Shown: positions 1 through 8,466 of the stretch, piece after piece
How positions within the stretch are numbered: position 1 is the first letter of the stretch
How the letters are laid out: every line of letters starts with the position of its first letter
NCBI RefSeq assembly: GCF_050410795.1
Contig: NZ_CP191258.1
Span: 62,001-126,000, forward strand
DNA: 64,000 nucleotides
Direction: 5' to 3'
Source: Fontivita pretiosa
GTDB taxonomy: Bacteria > Planctomycetota > Phycisphaerae > Tepidisphaerales > Tepidisphaeraceae
Position numbers and translations under genes: made by a program
The notes under the pieces: generated by a model
What the model was told of the DNA's origin: nothing
The model's input: the letters and a program-made list of their open reading frames with translations, nothing else
The model's database searches: none

Positions 1-1
1 C

Positions 2-796
2 TGGTCGCTTCGCCCCGCGGGCATGGCCGAGATGATTGATGCTGTCAGGCAGCTCGGGCTCGAGCACGTGCAGCTTGGCCTGCGACCGCTGCTGGAAATG
101 GACCAGCCCGCGCGGCAGGCTCAAATCCAGCAGCTTCGCGAATCCGGACTGAAACTCACCGCCACCATGATCAGCTTCCCCGGCGAGGATTACACCACCA
201 TCGCCACAATCCGGCAGACCGGCGGGCTCGTGCCCGAGGATCGCTGGCCCGAACGGCGCGATCTCACCCTCCGCGCCGCGCAGCTCTCGGCGGAACTGGG
301 CGCCTCGCTGCTTACGTTCCACATGGGGTTCATCCCGGCCTCCAACGACCCGCTCTACCGCGTCATGGTCCAGCGCGCACGCGAGCTGGCCACCGAAGTC
401 GCCGCCATCAACGTCTGCCTGCTCATGGAAACCGGCCAGGAGTCCGCTTCTGAACTGCTCCAGTTCCTCAATGACCTCAACTGCCGCAACGTCGCCGTCA
501 ACTTCGATCCGGCCAACATGATCCTCTACGGCGCCGGAGATCCCATCGAGGCGATCGGAATCCTCAATCGCCACATCCGACATGTTCACGTCAAGGACGC
601 GATCGCCTCCAGCCAGCCCCGCATGGTCTGGGGCACCGAAGTCCCCTTCGGGACCGGGCAGGTCGGGCCCGCCCGCTTCCTGGACGCGCTTGACAAAATC
701 GGCTACCGCGGCCCGCTGGCCATCGAGCGCGAGGCGGGCGAGAATCGACTGGCCGACATCCGCGCCGCCATCCGCGCCCTGCGCGAGGCACAATAG
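2..796 (+). CDS. Sugar phosphate isomerase/epimerase-like TIM barrel protein (5' partial)
   Basis: This is a xylose-isomerase-like TIM barrel (AP endonuclease 2 superfamily). Such enzymes isomerise or epimerise sugars or sugar acids using a divalent metal. Counting from the ATG at 23, the likely metal and catalytic residues are Glu136 in LLMETGQE, Asp162 in NFDPANM, the His/Asp cluster of HVHVKDA (187-193) and Glu235 in LAIERE. The frame is open from base 2, and the seven codons before the ATG read WSLRPAG, which looks like the family's first strand. The true start is therefore probably outside the window and the ATG at 23 is internal. The substrate cannot be told from sequence. Family call is firm; function is open. 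Confidence 0.8.
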   Translation, partial: WSLRPAGMAEMIDAVRQLGLEHVQLGLRPLLEMDQPARQAQIQQLRESGLKLTATMISFPGEDYTTIATIRQTGGLVPEDRWPERRDLTLRAAQLSAELGASLLTFHMGFIPASNDPLYRVMVQRARELATEVAAINVCLLMETGQESASELLQFLNDLNCRNVAVNFDPANMILYGAGDPIEAIGILNRHIRHVHVKDAIASSQPRMVWGTEVPFGTGQVGPARFLDALDKIGYRGPLAIEREAGENRLADIRAAIRALREAQ

Positions 797-1309
797 CCGA
801 TACTGCTGACGACCCCTGCTCCTGAAGGTATCCCACGAAGACACAAACGGGGCTGAACCTGGCGGCCGGCAAACCCGCAGCACGATGGCTTGTACTTGCA
901 GCGGTGAGCAGACAGGCGCGCTGATTCACTTGCATCCGGGAATTGTCCGATATCAAATCTGAGCAGGAAGTACGGCCTTGCAACCGCCAGCAGTGACATG
1001 TCCGCGCGAGTGCCTTGCCGCACCGTACCGGTGGGTGTGGTCGGCGATTCCCCGGCCCGTCGGATACACATCACGGGGTCCAGTGGGACAACGACGCGGG
1101 ACGATCTGTCCGCGGCGGATCTCCCCGCCATGAGCAGATTCGCACACCGACGGACGCAGTTGCGCGCCCGAACGACCGGCTGAATGACCTGCCGCGTCGT
1201 GGGCGGCGAGTCGTGCCGCTGCATGGCGGCCGGCACAGCACGCTGCTATCGGGCAAGCCATCGGCGGCGGGTGCCGGTGGATACGGATGTTGGCCCTGCT
1301 CCTGTTGCC
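797..1309. other. Intergenic stretch, no gene recognised
   Basis: This is about 510 bases between the isomerase-like gene and the MBOAT gene. Short frames exist on both strands, but they are arginine/alanine-rich, have no recognisable motif and lack a ribosome binding site. I see no terminator with a T-run and no convincing promoter. It presumably carries the promoter of the MBOAT/SGNH pair. Confidence 0.5.
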
Positions 1310-2770
1310 ATGATCTTCACGACGCTCAGCTTCATCGTCTTTCTGCTGGCGGTGTTCGCGGGGTACTGGACGCTGCGCGGGCGCACGGCGCAGAACCTTT
1401 TGATCCTGCTGTCCAGCTACTTTTTCTACGGGTGGTGGGACTGGCGATTCTGCTTTCTGATCCTGGCCAACAGCCTGTTTGATTATTTCGCCGGGCTGGG
1501 GCTGATGCGCGCGACACGTCCGGCAGCTCGGCGGGGAATCCTGCTGGCGAGCCTGGCGGCCAACCTCGGCATGCTCGGCTTCTTCAAGTACTCCAACTTC
1601 TTCATCGAGAATCTTCAGTTGGCGATGGAGTCGATCGGCTGGCGGATGGACCGCTTCACGCTTCAGGTCGTTCTTCCCGTGGGAATCAGCTTCTATACGT
1701 TTCAGACCATGAGCTACACCATCGACATCTTCCGCGGGAAGATGCAGGCCACACGCAACATCATCGACTACCTGGCCTACGTGTCGTTTTTCCCGCAGCT
1801 CGTGGCCGGGCCGATCGAGCGGGCCGTCGATCTGCTGCCGCAGTTCCAGTCGCCCCGGCGGTTCAACTACGCGCAGGCGGTCGACGGCTGCCGGCAGATG
1901 CTGCTGGGCTTCTTCAAGAAAATGGTGCTGGCGGACAACCTTGGAGTGGTGGTGGACCACTTCTACGGCAACCTGCAGGCCAATGGCGTGGCGCTGGCGC
2001 TGGCGACGGTCTGCTTCGCGTTTCAGATTTACTGCGATTTTTCCGGGTACACCGATATCGCCATCGGCTGCGCCCGCTGGTTTGGGTTCAATCTGACCCG
2101 TAACTTCGCATTTCCGTACTTTTCGCAGGATCTGGCGGAGTTCTGGCGGCGGTGGCACATCACGCTCTCGAGCTGGTTCAGGGACTACGTTTACATTCCG
2201 CTGGGCGGCAGCCGCGTGGCGCGGGCCAGGCAGGCGTGGAACGTGATGGTGACATTCATCGTCAGCGGACTGTGGCACGGCGCGTCATGGAATTTCGTGA
2301 TCTGGGGCGCGATCAACGGCCTGGGGGTAATGCCGTCGGTGATGCGACCCCGGGCCGGGGCGCTGCGTGCCGCCGACGCGCCCGGCGGCACGGGACTGAT
2401 CCCCCGCCCGGCGGTTCTGGCCCGCATCGCCGGCACGTTCCTGCTCGTGTGCATCGGCTGGGTCTTCTTCCGCGCCGCCACGTTGTCGGATGCGCTGAAC
2501 GTGCTTGGCCGGATCTGCACCGACCTGTGGAGCCCCCGGCACTATGCGGCCTTGAGGGAACTGGCGACGCTGGGTGTGACGGTGAAGCTGGCGCTGCTGA
2601 TCCTGCCGGGGTTCGTGGTGCTGGAGTGGGTGCAGCGCGCCGAGCGGCACGCTCTGGCGCGCGTGCCCGGGCCGCAGCCGCTCCGCTGGTCGCTTTACAC
2701 GCTGCTGGTATGGACATGCGTTTTCCAGGAGGCGTCCGGTGCTAATGCCTTCATCTACTTCCAGTTCTGA
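1310..2770 (+). CDS. MBOAT family membrane O-acyltransferase (AlgI/DltB-like)
   Basis: This is a polytopic membrane-bound O-acyltransferase that would pass acyl (usually acetyl) groups across the membrane to a polysaccharide or other envelope acceptor. Most of the protein is hydrophobic helices, starting with the segment at residues 1-20. The conserved MBOAT features are the YCDFSGYTDIA stretch and the active-site His323 in GLWHGASWNF. The 486 aa length suits AlgI-type proteins. The frame is open further upstream, but that extension is Arg/Cys-rich and not MBOAT-like, so I start at the ATG at 1310, which begins MIFTTLSF. The next gene overlaps its 3' end and encodes the likely SGNH-type partner, as in alginate or cellulose acetylation loci. 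The acceptor polymer is unknown. Confidence 0.9.
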   Translation: MIFTTLSFIVFLLAVFAGYWTLRGRTAQNLLILLSSYFFYGWWDWRFCFLILANSLFDYFAGLGLMRATRPAARRGILLASLAANLGMLGFFKYSNFFIENLQLAMESIGWRMDRFTLQVVLPVGISFYTFQTMSYTIDIFRGKMQATRNIIDYLAYVSFFPQLVAGPIERAVDLLPQFQSPRRFNYAQAVDGCRQMLLGFFKKMVLADNLGVVVDHFYGNLQANGVALALATVCFAFQIYCDFSGYTDIAIGCARWFGFNLTRNFAFPYFSQDLAEFWRRWHITLSSWFRDYVYIPLGGSRVARARQAWNVMVTFIVSGLWHGASWNFVIWGAINGLGVMPSVMRPRAGALRAADAPGGTGLIPRPAVLARIAGTFLLVCIGWVFFRAATLSDALNVLGRICTDLWSPRHYAALRELATLGVTVKLALLILPGFVVLEWVQRAERHALARVPGPQPLRWSLYTLLVWTCVFQEASGANAFIYFQF

Positions 2771-3779
2771 GGCGACAGGACTGCGACGCTTCGCGTGGCG
2801 GGTGGGACTGTTCCTGCTGATCCAGTGCGCGATCGCGGTGGCGGTGCTGGCGCCGTTTGCGCGGCAGGCGCCCGATACCTACATCGCCGCGCTTCAGACC
2901 AAGTACGATCGCCTGATCAGCGCGCCCTCGCCGCGGCTGCTGCTGGTGGGCAGCTCGAACCTGGCCTTTTCCTTCGACTCGACGCGGATCCGTTCCGAGC
3001 TGCGCCTGGAGCCGGTGAACATGGGGCTTCACCAGGGGCTGGGGTTGCCCCTGCTGCTGAACCAGACGCTGCGAAATGTTCGGCAAGGCGACGTGGTGGT
3101 GCTGGCGGTGGAGTACCTGCACTTCGCCTACGACTCGACAAGCGACACGATCGCCGAGGCGATGATGACCTCGCCGCGGGCTACCCTGGACGGGATGGAT
3201 TGGGAGGTCTTCAAGAAAGTCTGCGACCAGGGGCTGGCACTGCTCGGGCGGCGCGTTCGCACGCTGGCGTTGTCGGCGGTGGGACGGATGCCCTTCCGCC
3301 CGGAGCAGCCCTATCGCCACGACTCGTTCAACGAGCTGGGCGACGTGGTGGCGCATCTGAAGCTGCCGCCGCAACAGTTGCCCCAGCGAAGGATCGGCAA
3401 GGCGCTGCGATTCGACCCGATGCGCGTGGGACAGGTGATCGAGCGGTTGAACGCCTTTGCCGACGGGTGCCGCGCCCGCGGCGCGACGGTGTTCTTCACC
3501 TATGCGCCCTATCCGCAGACGGAGTTTGAGCGCGACACACAGGCGATTCAAACGCTGCACGAACGCCTGGTCAAGCAACTGCACGCAGAGCTGATCTCCT
3601 TGCCGCAGGAAACCGTCTACGCCGACAAGTGGTTTTATGACATGGAATACCACACGCTGGCCGAGGGCACGGCCAGGCGGACCCAACTGGTGATCGACCG
3701 GCTGCACGAGCGGCTGCGCGGGATCAACTGGTCACGTGACCGGGCCGTCACGTCGAGTATCAGGCAAAAGCGATCGTGA
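2739..3779 (+). CDS. SGNH/AlgX-like O-acetyltransferase partner protein
   Basis: This is a membrane-anchored protein: an N-terminal hydrophobic segment (about residues 22-42) is followed by an extracytoplasmic SGNH-like domain. The nucleophile elbow is probably GSSN at 71-74, and the Asp-His pair probably lies in YDMEYHTLAEG near the C-terminus. Such proteins complete O-acetylation of exported glycans begun by an MBOAT protein. The start overlaps the MBOAT 3' end by 32 bases. A perfect AGGAGG at 2727-2732 lies six bases before GTG 2739, favouring that codon over the ATG at 2745. It converges on and overlaps the FG-GAP gene by 20 bases. Overall similarity to named members is low, so the role rests largely on context. 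Confidence 0.75.
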   Translation: MLMPSSTSSSEATGLRRFAWRVGLFLLIQCAIAVAVLAPFARQAPDTYIAALQTKYDRLISAPSPRLLLVGSSNLAFSFDSTRIRSELRLEPVNMGLHQGLGLPLLLNQTLRNVRQGDVVVLAVEYLHFAYDSTSDTIAEAMMTSPRATLDGMDWEVFKKVCDQGLALLGRRVRTLALSAVGRMPFRPEQPYRHDSFNELGDVVAHLKLPPQQLPQRRIGKALRFDPMRVGQVIERLNAFADGCRARGATVFFTYAPYPQTEFERDTQAIQTLHERLVKQLHAELISLPQETVYADKWFYDMEYHTLAEGTARRTQLVIDRLHERLRGINWSRDRAVTSSIRQKRS

Positions 3780-5085
3780 GGATGTCCTGTTCGATCGTCG
3801 CAATGCTTGTGAGGGTCAATTCACGAATCGGGCGGGCGGGCGTGGCATTCAGAAGCGCCGTGACGCCCTGCGCATGGCCGGTGATGATGTCCGCGCGTCC
3901 ATCGAGGTTGGCATCGATGGTGAGCTGCACCTGCGGCACGTAGATGGTGCGGAACAGGATCGGCGGATGCAGTTGCCCGGCACGGGCACCGCGGAGGATT
4001 GAGACCGCGCCCGGCGGCAGCGGATCCATCGTCGGCAGCACATGGTCGCCCCCCACAGCCAGATCAAGCCGACCATCCCGATCAAAGTCGGCCAGCGACG
4101 CGCCGGCGGGATTGCCGATCAGCGTGGGCACGTTGGCGCTGGCGACGTACGAGCCGTCGCCATTACTGAGCAGCACCCACGCTCCGGATTCGCCGGGCCA
4201 GGTCCCGCTCGAGCTCAAACCCGACAGCGGCGTCTCGATGGCCGCCACGTCGGCCCGGCCATCGCGATTCATATCGCCCAACGCCAGGCCGGTCATCTCG
4301 CCATAGAACAGGCGGCTGGTCGTCACGCGATAGACGTCGTCCTTGCTGCCCATCACCGTAAACAGGAACCGCTGATCGGGGATATCCAGGTAATCGGGTG
4401 GCGAGCCGCCGAAGACGGCATCGACCAGCCCATCACCAGTGACATCCGCGACGGCGACGTGCGTCTGCGGGCCGAACGTCGGGACGAGCTGTTCAGGGCG
4501 GAACGTGCCGTCGCCATTGCCCAGCAGCAGCCCGGCGCCGTAGCGTGGCGGGGCCAGCGAGAACTGTGGCGTCCAGGGCGCGGCATGCGCGATCAGCAAA
4601 TCGAGGTTTGCGTCGTGGTTGAAATCCGCCACCGCCAGGCTCGTCGGCGCAGCCCCAACCCAGAACGAGCGGGCGCCGGCAAACAGGTTACGCCCATTGA
4701 GCAGGGTCACGGTACTGTTTCGGTTGGCCGGGTTGTTGGCGAAAACGGCGTCGGGGATGCCGTCGCTGGTGAAATCGCCGGTGGCGACCGCGGTCACCGC
4801 CGGTCCGGTCGGCAGCACCACCGCGATCATGGGAGGATTGAAACGCCCGTCGCCCGTGCCGTACAACACCTGGCCATAGTCCTGCCCGCGCGCGGCGCTG
4901 ACCAGATCGGGGATGTGATCGCGATTGAAATCCGCCGACCCCAACACGCTCGATGTTCCCACCAGACTGTGAATCGGCGGCCTGAACGAAAGCACGGTGG
5001 CGGTGCCTGCGGCATCAAGGAACACCCGCCGCTCAAGCAGTTCCAAACGTACCGTCGCCGCGCGGGATAGAGGCGATCGAGTCAT
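3760..5085 (-). CDS. FG-GAP/VCBS repeat beta-propeller protein with planctomycete N-terminal motif
   Basis: This is a 441 aa exported-type protein made of about seven FG-GAP repeats. Each carries a calcium-loop-like D-x-D/N-x-D core, for example DFNRDHIPD, DFTSDGIPD, DVTGDGLVD, DMNRDGRAD and DFDRDGRLD. They should fold as an integrin-alpha-like propeller at the cell surface. The N-terminus (VRLELLERRVFLDAAG) matches the LE-x-LE-R-x-LL motif found at the start of many planctomycete secreted proteins. I chose ATG 5085 rather than the upstream GTG because GGAGG lies seven bases before it. The ligand is unknown. It stands alone on this strand, convergent with the acyltransferase pair. Confidence 0.85.
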   Translation of the reverse strand: MTRSPLSRAATVRLELLERRVFLDAAGTATVLSFRPPIHSLVGTSSVLGSADFNRDHIPDLVSAARGQDYGQVLYGTGDGRFNPPMIAVVLPTGPAVTAVATGDFTSDGIPDAVFANNPANRNSTVTLLNGRNLFAGARSFWVGAAPTSLAVADFNHDANLDLLIAHAAPWTPQFSLAPPRYGAGLLLGNGDGTFRPEQLVPTFGPQTHVAVADVTGDGLVDAVFGGSPPDYLDIPDQRFLFTVMGSKDDVYRVTTSRLFYGEMTGLALGDMNRDGRADVAAIETPLSGLSSSGTWPGESGAWVLLSNGDGSYVASANVPTLIGNPAGASLADFDRDGRLDLAVGGDHVLPTMDPLPPGAVSILRGARAGQLHPPILFRTIYVPQVQLTIDANLDGRADIITGHAQGVTALLNATPARPIRELTLTSIATIEQDILTIAFA

Positions 5086-5161
5086 GACGTGCCTCCGTTG
5101 AAGTGCCACTCGGTTTGGCTGCGATTATACCTCGACCAGATTCAGCCGCATCAGGAATTGG

Positions 5162-6070
5162 CTACACCGCCGGCAGTTTCTGGCGAAGATTCAGGACACC
5201 GGCGAACAGGTCGCCATGCTCCTCGACCCGCCGCAGCACGTCCTCCGGCTCGAAGGTCAGTCGCTCGATGTCGCGCCGCCGCAGCGCGTTTTCAACCTCA
5301 AGCCACGTCACCGGCGTGGAGACGGCTGGGCGTTGCTTGGCGCGGAGCGAATAGACGCAAACAGTGGTCTTATGCTCGTCGTTCTGGCTCCAGTCCACCA
5401 GCACCTTTTCCTTACGCAGATCCTTTCGCATCACTGACGTGACTTTGTTCGGCCCGGCGCGCTCCAGAACCTGCGCCAACGAATGTGCAAAGTGCTTGGT
5501 CTGATCGAACGTCACCGCCGTGTTCAGCGGCACATAGACGTGAAATCCCTTGCCGCCGGACGTCTTGCCGAAACACTTCAGGCCCATGTTCTCGAGCATG
5601 TCGCGCAACCGCAGCGCCAGGGGCAGGCAGTCGATCAACCCCGCAGGCGCGCCGGGATCGAGATCGAACACCATCGCCGTCGGGCGGCCCAGGTGGTTCT
5701 GCCGCCAGAGCAATGTGTGCAGTTCCAGCGAGGCCAGGTTCGCCACCCACAGCAGTGTCGCAAGGTGATCAACCAGGCAGTAGTTGATGACGGATTGGGT
5801 GCCCCTGACGCGCAGCGTCGCAACCCACGGTGGTTTGTGCGCGGGGCAGTTTTTCTCATAGAAAAACTTGCCCGTCACTCCGGCGGGATAGCGCTTGAGT
5901 GTCACCGGCCGGCCCTTCAGATGCTTCAGCAGCACGGGCGCGATGCGGCGGCAGTAGTCGATCACGTCGCCCTTGGTGAATCCCGCCCGCGGATACAGCA
6001 CCTTGTCGAGGTTCGACAGCGCCAGTTTCCGCTGGCCGATCCGCAGGTGTGTAACGTTTCGTGGCGTCAT
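5162..6070 (-). CDS. ligD: LigD-type NHEJ polymerase/primase domain protein
   Basis: This is a stand-alone archaeo-eukaryotic-primase-type polymerase of the LigD polymerase family, which fills gaps during non-homologous end joining. Catalytic metal-binding Asp136 and Asp138 lie in VFDLDPG, the nucleotide-binding stretch KTSGGKGFHVYV is at 169-180, and a further Asp lies in LVDWSQND. At 302 aa it is just the polymerase module. The ligase is a separate gene upstream and no phosphoesterase domain is present. Its start overlaps the Ku stop codon by four bases (ATGA), so it is translationally coupled to Ku and is the last gene of the ligase-Ku-polymerase operon. Confidence 0.93.
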   Translation of the reverse strand: MTPRNVTHLRIGQRKLALSNLDKVLYPRAGFTKGDVIDYCRRIAPVLLKHLKGRPVTLKRYPAGVTGKFFYEKNCPAHKPPWVATLRVRGTQSVINYCLVDHLATLLWVANLASLELHTLLWRQNHLGRPTAMVFDLDPGAPAGLIDCLPLALRLRDMLENMGLKCFGKTSGGKGFHVYVPLNTAVTFDQTKHFAHSLAQVLERAGPNKVTSVMRKDLRKEKVLVDWSQNDEHKTTVCVYSLRAKQRPAVSTPVTWLEVENALRRRDIERLTFEPEDVLRRVEEHGDLFAGVLNLRQKLPAV

Positions 6071-6903
6071 GCGCGCTTCCGCCGCCTTCCGTGACCATGC
6101 GAATGAGCCTGCCCGTTGCGTTTTCTGGTGGCGGCCGCGAGGCTGGCTTCCAGCGCGGCCATCAGATCGGCGGCTCGGCTTGGCTTGCGTTCGCTCACCG
6201 GCTGCACGTGGATCTGCTCGCCGCGACCCTTGCGCTCGACGATCGACATGATGCAGTCGCGGTACTCGTCGGTGTACCTGCTCGGGTCAAACTCGCTTCC
6301 CAGCGAATCAATGAGCTGCTGCGCCGCCTTCAGCTCGCGCTCGCCAATCTTCGCATCCGACGGAATCCCGTCAATCTGCTCCAGCGGCACGATCTCATCC
6401 GCATAACGCATCACTTCCAGGCAGATCGCGTTGCCCAGCACGCGCAGCGCCACCAGATGCTGTTTCTCGTGCATCACGAACCGCGCGATCGCCACACGCC
6501 TGGATCGACCCATCGCCTCGACCAGCAGGCGATACGATTTGCCTGCACCGGGTTGCGGCGCCAGATAGTATGGCCGCTCGTAGAACACCGGGTCGATTTC
6601 CTTCAACTCGACAAAGTCGGTGATCTCGATCGCCCTGGTTTTTTCGGGCGCACAGGTTTCGAGTTCCTCCTTTTCCACGACGACGTACTGATCCCTGGCG
6701 ATCTCGAATCCGCGGACGATGTGTTCGGGGTGGACTTCCTTGCCCGTCGCCGACGACACCAGCCTGCGCTGGATCCTGGCCCGATCCTGATCGTGAAGCA
6801 GATGGAAGCGAATGCTGCGATCCTGCGTGGCGGTGAACATGCGGACGGGGATGTTCACCAGACCAAAAGAGATCGATCCGGTCCATATCGCGCGACGGGC
6901 CAT
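6067..6903 (-). CDS. ku: Ku DNA end-binding protein
   Basis: This is the bacterial Ku homodimer subunit, which encircles broken DNA ends and recruits LigD proteins. The start MARRAIWTGSISFGLVNIPV and the following core are diagnostic. The protein is about 278 aa and ends in a Lys/Arg/His-rich tail (residues about 250-278: RKRNGQAHSHGHGRRRKRA), as in many bacterial Ku proteins where the tail aids DNA threading and ligase contact. I use ATG 6903, preceded by AAAGG, rather than the longer frame that adds 11 non-conserved residues. It lies 39 bases after the ligase stop and overlaps the polymerase start. Confidence 0.95.
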   Translation of the reverse strand: MARRAIWTGSISFGLVNIPVRMFTATQDRSIRFHLLHDQDRARIQRRLVSSATGKEVHPEHIVRGFEIARDQYVVVEKEELETCAPEKTRAIEITDFVELKEIDPVFYERPYYLAPQPGAGKSYRLLVEAMGRSRRVAIARFVMHEKQHLVALRVLGNAICLEVMRYADEIVPLEQIDGIPSDAKIGERELKAAQQLIDSLGSEFDPSRYTDEYRDCIMSIVERKGRGEQIHVQPVSERKPSRAADLMAALEASLAAATRKRNGQAHSHGHGRRRKRA

Positions 6904-6942
6904 GGGAAGCACCTTTCGGACGCAACGTGCGGCCAAACAGAT

Positions 6943-7998
6943 TCACAGGCTGCACGCGGGGTCTTCCCTGACAACCTGGCTGGCGCGCTTGTCCGTGCGC
7001 AAGCCTTTGAATGACGCCTGCTGGATCAGTCCCCCCGCCGGCCAGCGGCGGTACTCCACTTCAATCACAAGCCTGGGCTCGACGAAACGGATATCGCGCC
7101 GAGGCAGTGGATCGATAAACGGGTTCATACGGGTTTCGATGCGGCATAACCGTTCGACGATGCTGCGGAGATGCGCGTCTGTATACCCGCTGCCGACGGC
7201 GCCGGCGTAACGCAACCGCCCCCGCGAGCGGCCCGCCCTGCCCGCCTGGAAGTACCCGACGTGCAGCGCCCCGAGGCGGCGCGACGAGCCATGCTCGCTG
7301 GTCCAGCCCCCCACCACGAACTCCTGCCGGTACACCAGCTTGATCTTCTTCCAGTTCGGCGAGCGCCGGCCCGGCTCGTAGATGCTGTCGATCCGCTTGG
7401 CGATGATCCCTTCAAGCCGGTGGCGCCTGGCGGTTTGGAGGATCGATTCGCCTTGGCCGACCACTGCTGGCGAAACGCGCCAGCTCGGCCCTACGAGCGT
7501 CAGGTCCGCAAGCATCCGGCGGCGCTCCAGCAGGGGCCGGCGCATCAGCGACTGTCCATCGAGCCACAGCAGATCGAACAGGACCAGATACACCGGAACC
7601 TGCGGCACGAGCCGCGCGATTGCTGCGCTCTCGGCGTGCATCCGGCGCTGGAGCAGACCGAAACTGGGGCGATCATTTTCATCCATGGCGACGATCTCGC
7701 CATCCAGAATCGCCGCATGTGAACCCAGTGCCTCTGCCAGAGCATGCAGCTCGGGGTATCGTCGGGTGATGTCAAGTTGGTTTCGGCTCTGGATGCGAAG
7801 GTCGCGCCGATCCCAGTAGACCATCGCCCGCACCCCGTCCCATTTGAACTCAAAGCTGTAGCGATGCGAATCGCCGGGCAGGCACCGGGCCGGCGTCGCG
7901 AGCATCGGCGCCAGGGAACGCGGCATGGTCGATGGCGCCGCCGCGACGGGCGTTGCGCCGGTGAGGATGGAGCGGCTCGCTGCGGACATCTTGATCAC
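6943..7998 (-). CDS. ligD: ATP-dependent DNA ligase (LigD ligase module)
   Basis: This is an ATP-dependent ligase that seals double-strand breaks in NHEJ. The adenylated lysine is Lys52 in FEFKWDGVRA (motif I), motif III is ILDGEIVA near 97-104, motif IV is EGIIAKR, and motif V lies in the NWKKIKLV stretch. The C-terminal half is an OB-fold. At 351 aa it corresponds to the ligase part of LigD without polymerase or nuclease domains. The conserved part begins near residue 28 (RSLAPMLA), so a later start at Met25 is possible. It heads the NHEJ operon and is divergent from a ribbon-helix-helix gene. Confidence 0.93.
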   Translation of the reverse strand: MIKMSAASRSILTGATPVAAAPSTMPRSLAPMLATPARCLPGDSHRYSFEFKWDGVRAMVYWDRRDLRIQSRNQLDITRRYPELHALAEALGSHAAILDGEIVAMDENDRPSFGLLQRRMHAESAAIARLVPQVPVYLVLFDLLWLDGQSLMRRPLLERRRMLADLTLVGPSWRVSPAVVGQGESILQTARRHRLEGIIAKRIDSIYEPGRRSPNWKKIKLVYRQEFVVGGWTSEHGSSRRLGALHVGYFQAGRAGRSRGRLRYAGAVGSGYTDAHLRSIVERLCRIETRMNPFIDPLPRRDIRFVEPRLVIEVEYRRWPAGGLIQQASFKGLRTDKRASQVVREDPACSL

Positions 7999-8120
7999 TT
8001 TCGAACCAGGCGCTCAAGTCGGCATCCTCCCTGACCGCAAGCCAGAACGCTTCGCCCCGACCCCTGCGACGCTACCAGCACCGCTTCGCAGCGCGCACCG
8101 CCAAAATCGCGTTTTGCGGA

Positions 8121-8145
8121 ACAGTTTGCACAACTGCTCAACTGT
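8121..8145. promoter_or_regulatory. Candidate operator: repeated CAACTG half-sites
   Basis: The 220-base gap between the NHEJ ligase and the ribbon-helix-helix gene holds CAACTG twice, at 8131-8136 and 8139-8144, an 8-base period. An inverted near-copy (CAGTTT) lies at 8122-8127. The outer pair forms the perfect inverted repeat ACAGTT...AACTGT. Short, closely spaced half-sites are what ribbon-helix-helix regulators usually bind, so the adjacent small protein could act here on both promoters. This is inferred from pattern and position only. Confidence 0.35.
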
Positions 8146-8217
8146 GCTCACTTGTGAAAACAAGCGCTGACAGGTGCGTACGGCGGCCTGTAGCGTGACT
8201 GAAACGGAGTTACGCAC

Positions 8218-8451
8218 ATGGCAGCCAGCAACAGCGGCAAAACCGACGACAACAAGCCCACGCTCAACAAGATCAGCGTGCTTCTCAGAGACGACGAGTA
8301 CGAGCGCCTCGATCGCTTCTGCCGCGAACGCGGATACAAGAAGAGCACGCTGGTGGCCCGGCTGATCCGGCAGTACCTGGATCTGGAGGGCTATGGCGTG
8401 CCACGCGATCCCAACCCCTTCCGCGCGATTCGCAACGCCGGACCACGATAG
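8218..8451 (+). CDS. Small ribbon-helix-helix (CopG/MetJ-fold) protein
   Basis: This is a 77 aa protein. After a polar 15-residue arm it has a strand (KISVLLRDDEY) and two helices (ERLDRFCRERGY and STLVARLIRQYLDL), the standard ribbon-helix-helix DNA-binding layout. ACGGAG lies eight bases before the ATG. It has no adjacent toxin gene: the next gene is an unrelated amidohydrolase starting 13 bases on. A regulator role is therefore more likely than an antitoxin role. It is divergent from the NHEJ operon with CAACTG repeats between. The target is not proven. Confidence 0.75.
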   Translation: MAASNSGKTDDNKPTLNKISVLLRDDEYERLDRFCRERGYKKSTLVARLIRQYLDLEGYGVPRDPNPFRAIRNAGPR

Positions 8452-8460
8452 TCCGCATGC

Positions 8461-8466
8461 TACAAT
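8461..8466 (+). promoter_or_regulatory. -10-like TACAAT box before the amidohydrolase
   Basis: TACAAT ends ten bases before ATG 8477 and overlaps the alternative ATG at 8465. There is no Shine-Dalgarno. It suggests a leaderless transcript starting at or near ATG 8477. Confidence 0.35.

Noticed and set aside
998..1183. A 61-codon plus-strand frame in the gap before the MBOAT gene
   Set aside because: No ribosome binding site, no motif, and Arg/Thr-rich composition.
953..2278. A 441-codon minus-strand frame over the MBOAT gene
   Set aside because: The plus-strand frame has clear membrane helices and the MBOAT histidine. The antisense frame is His/Arg/Gln-rich.
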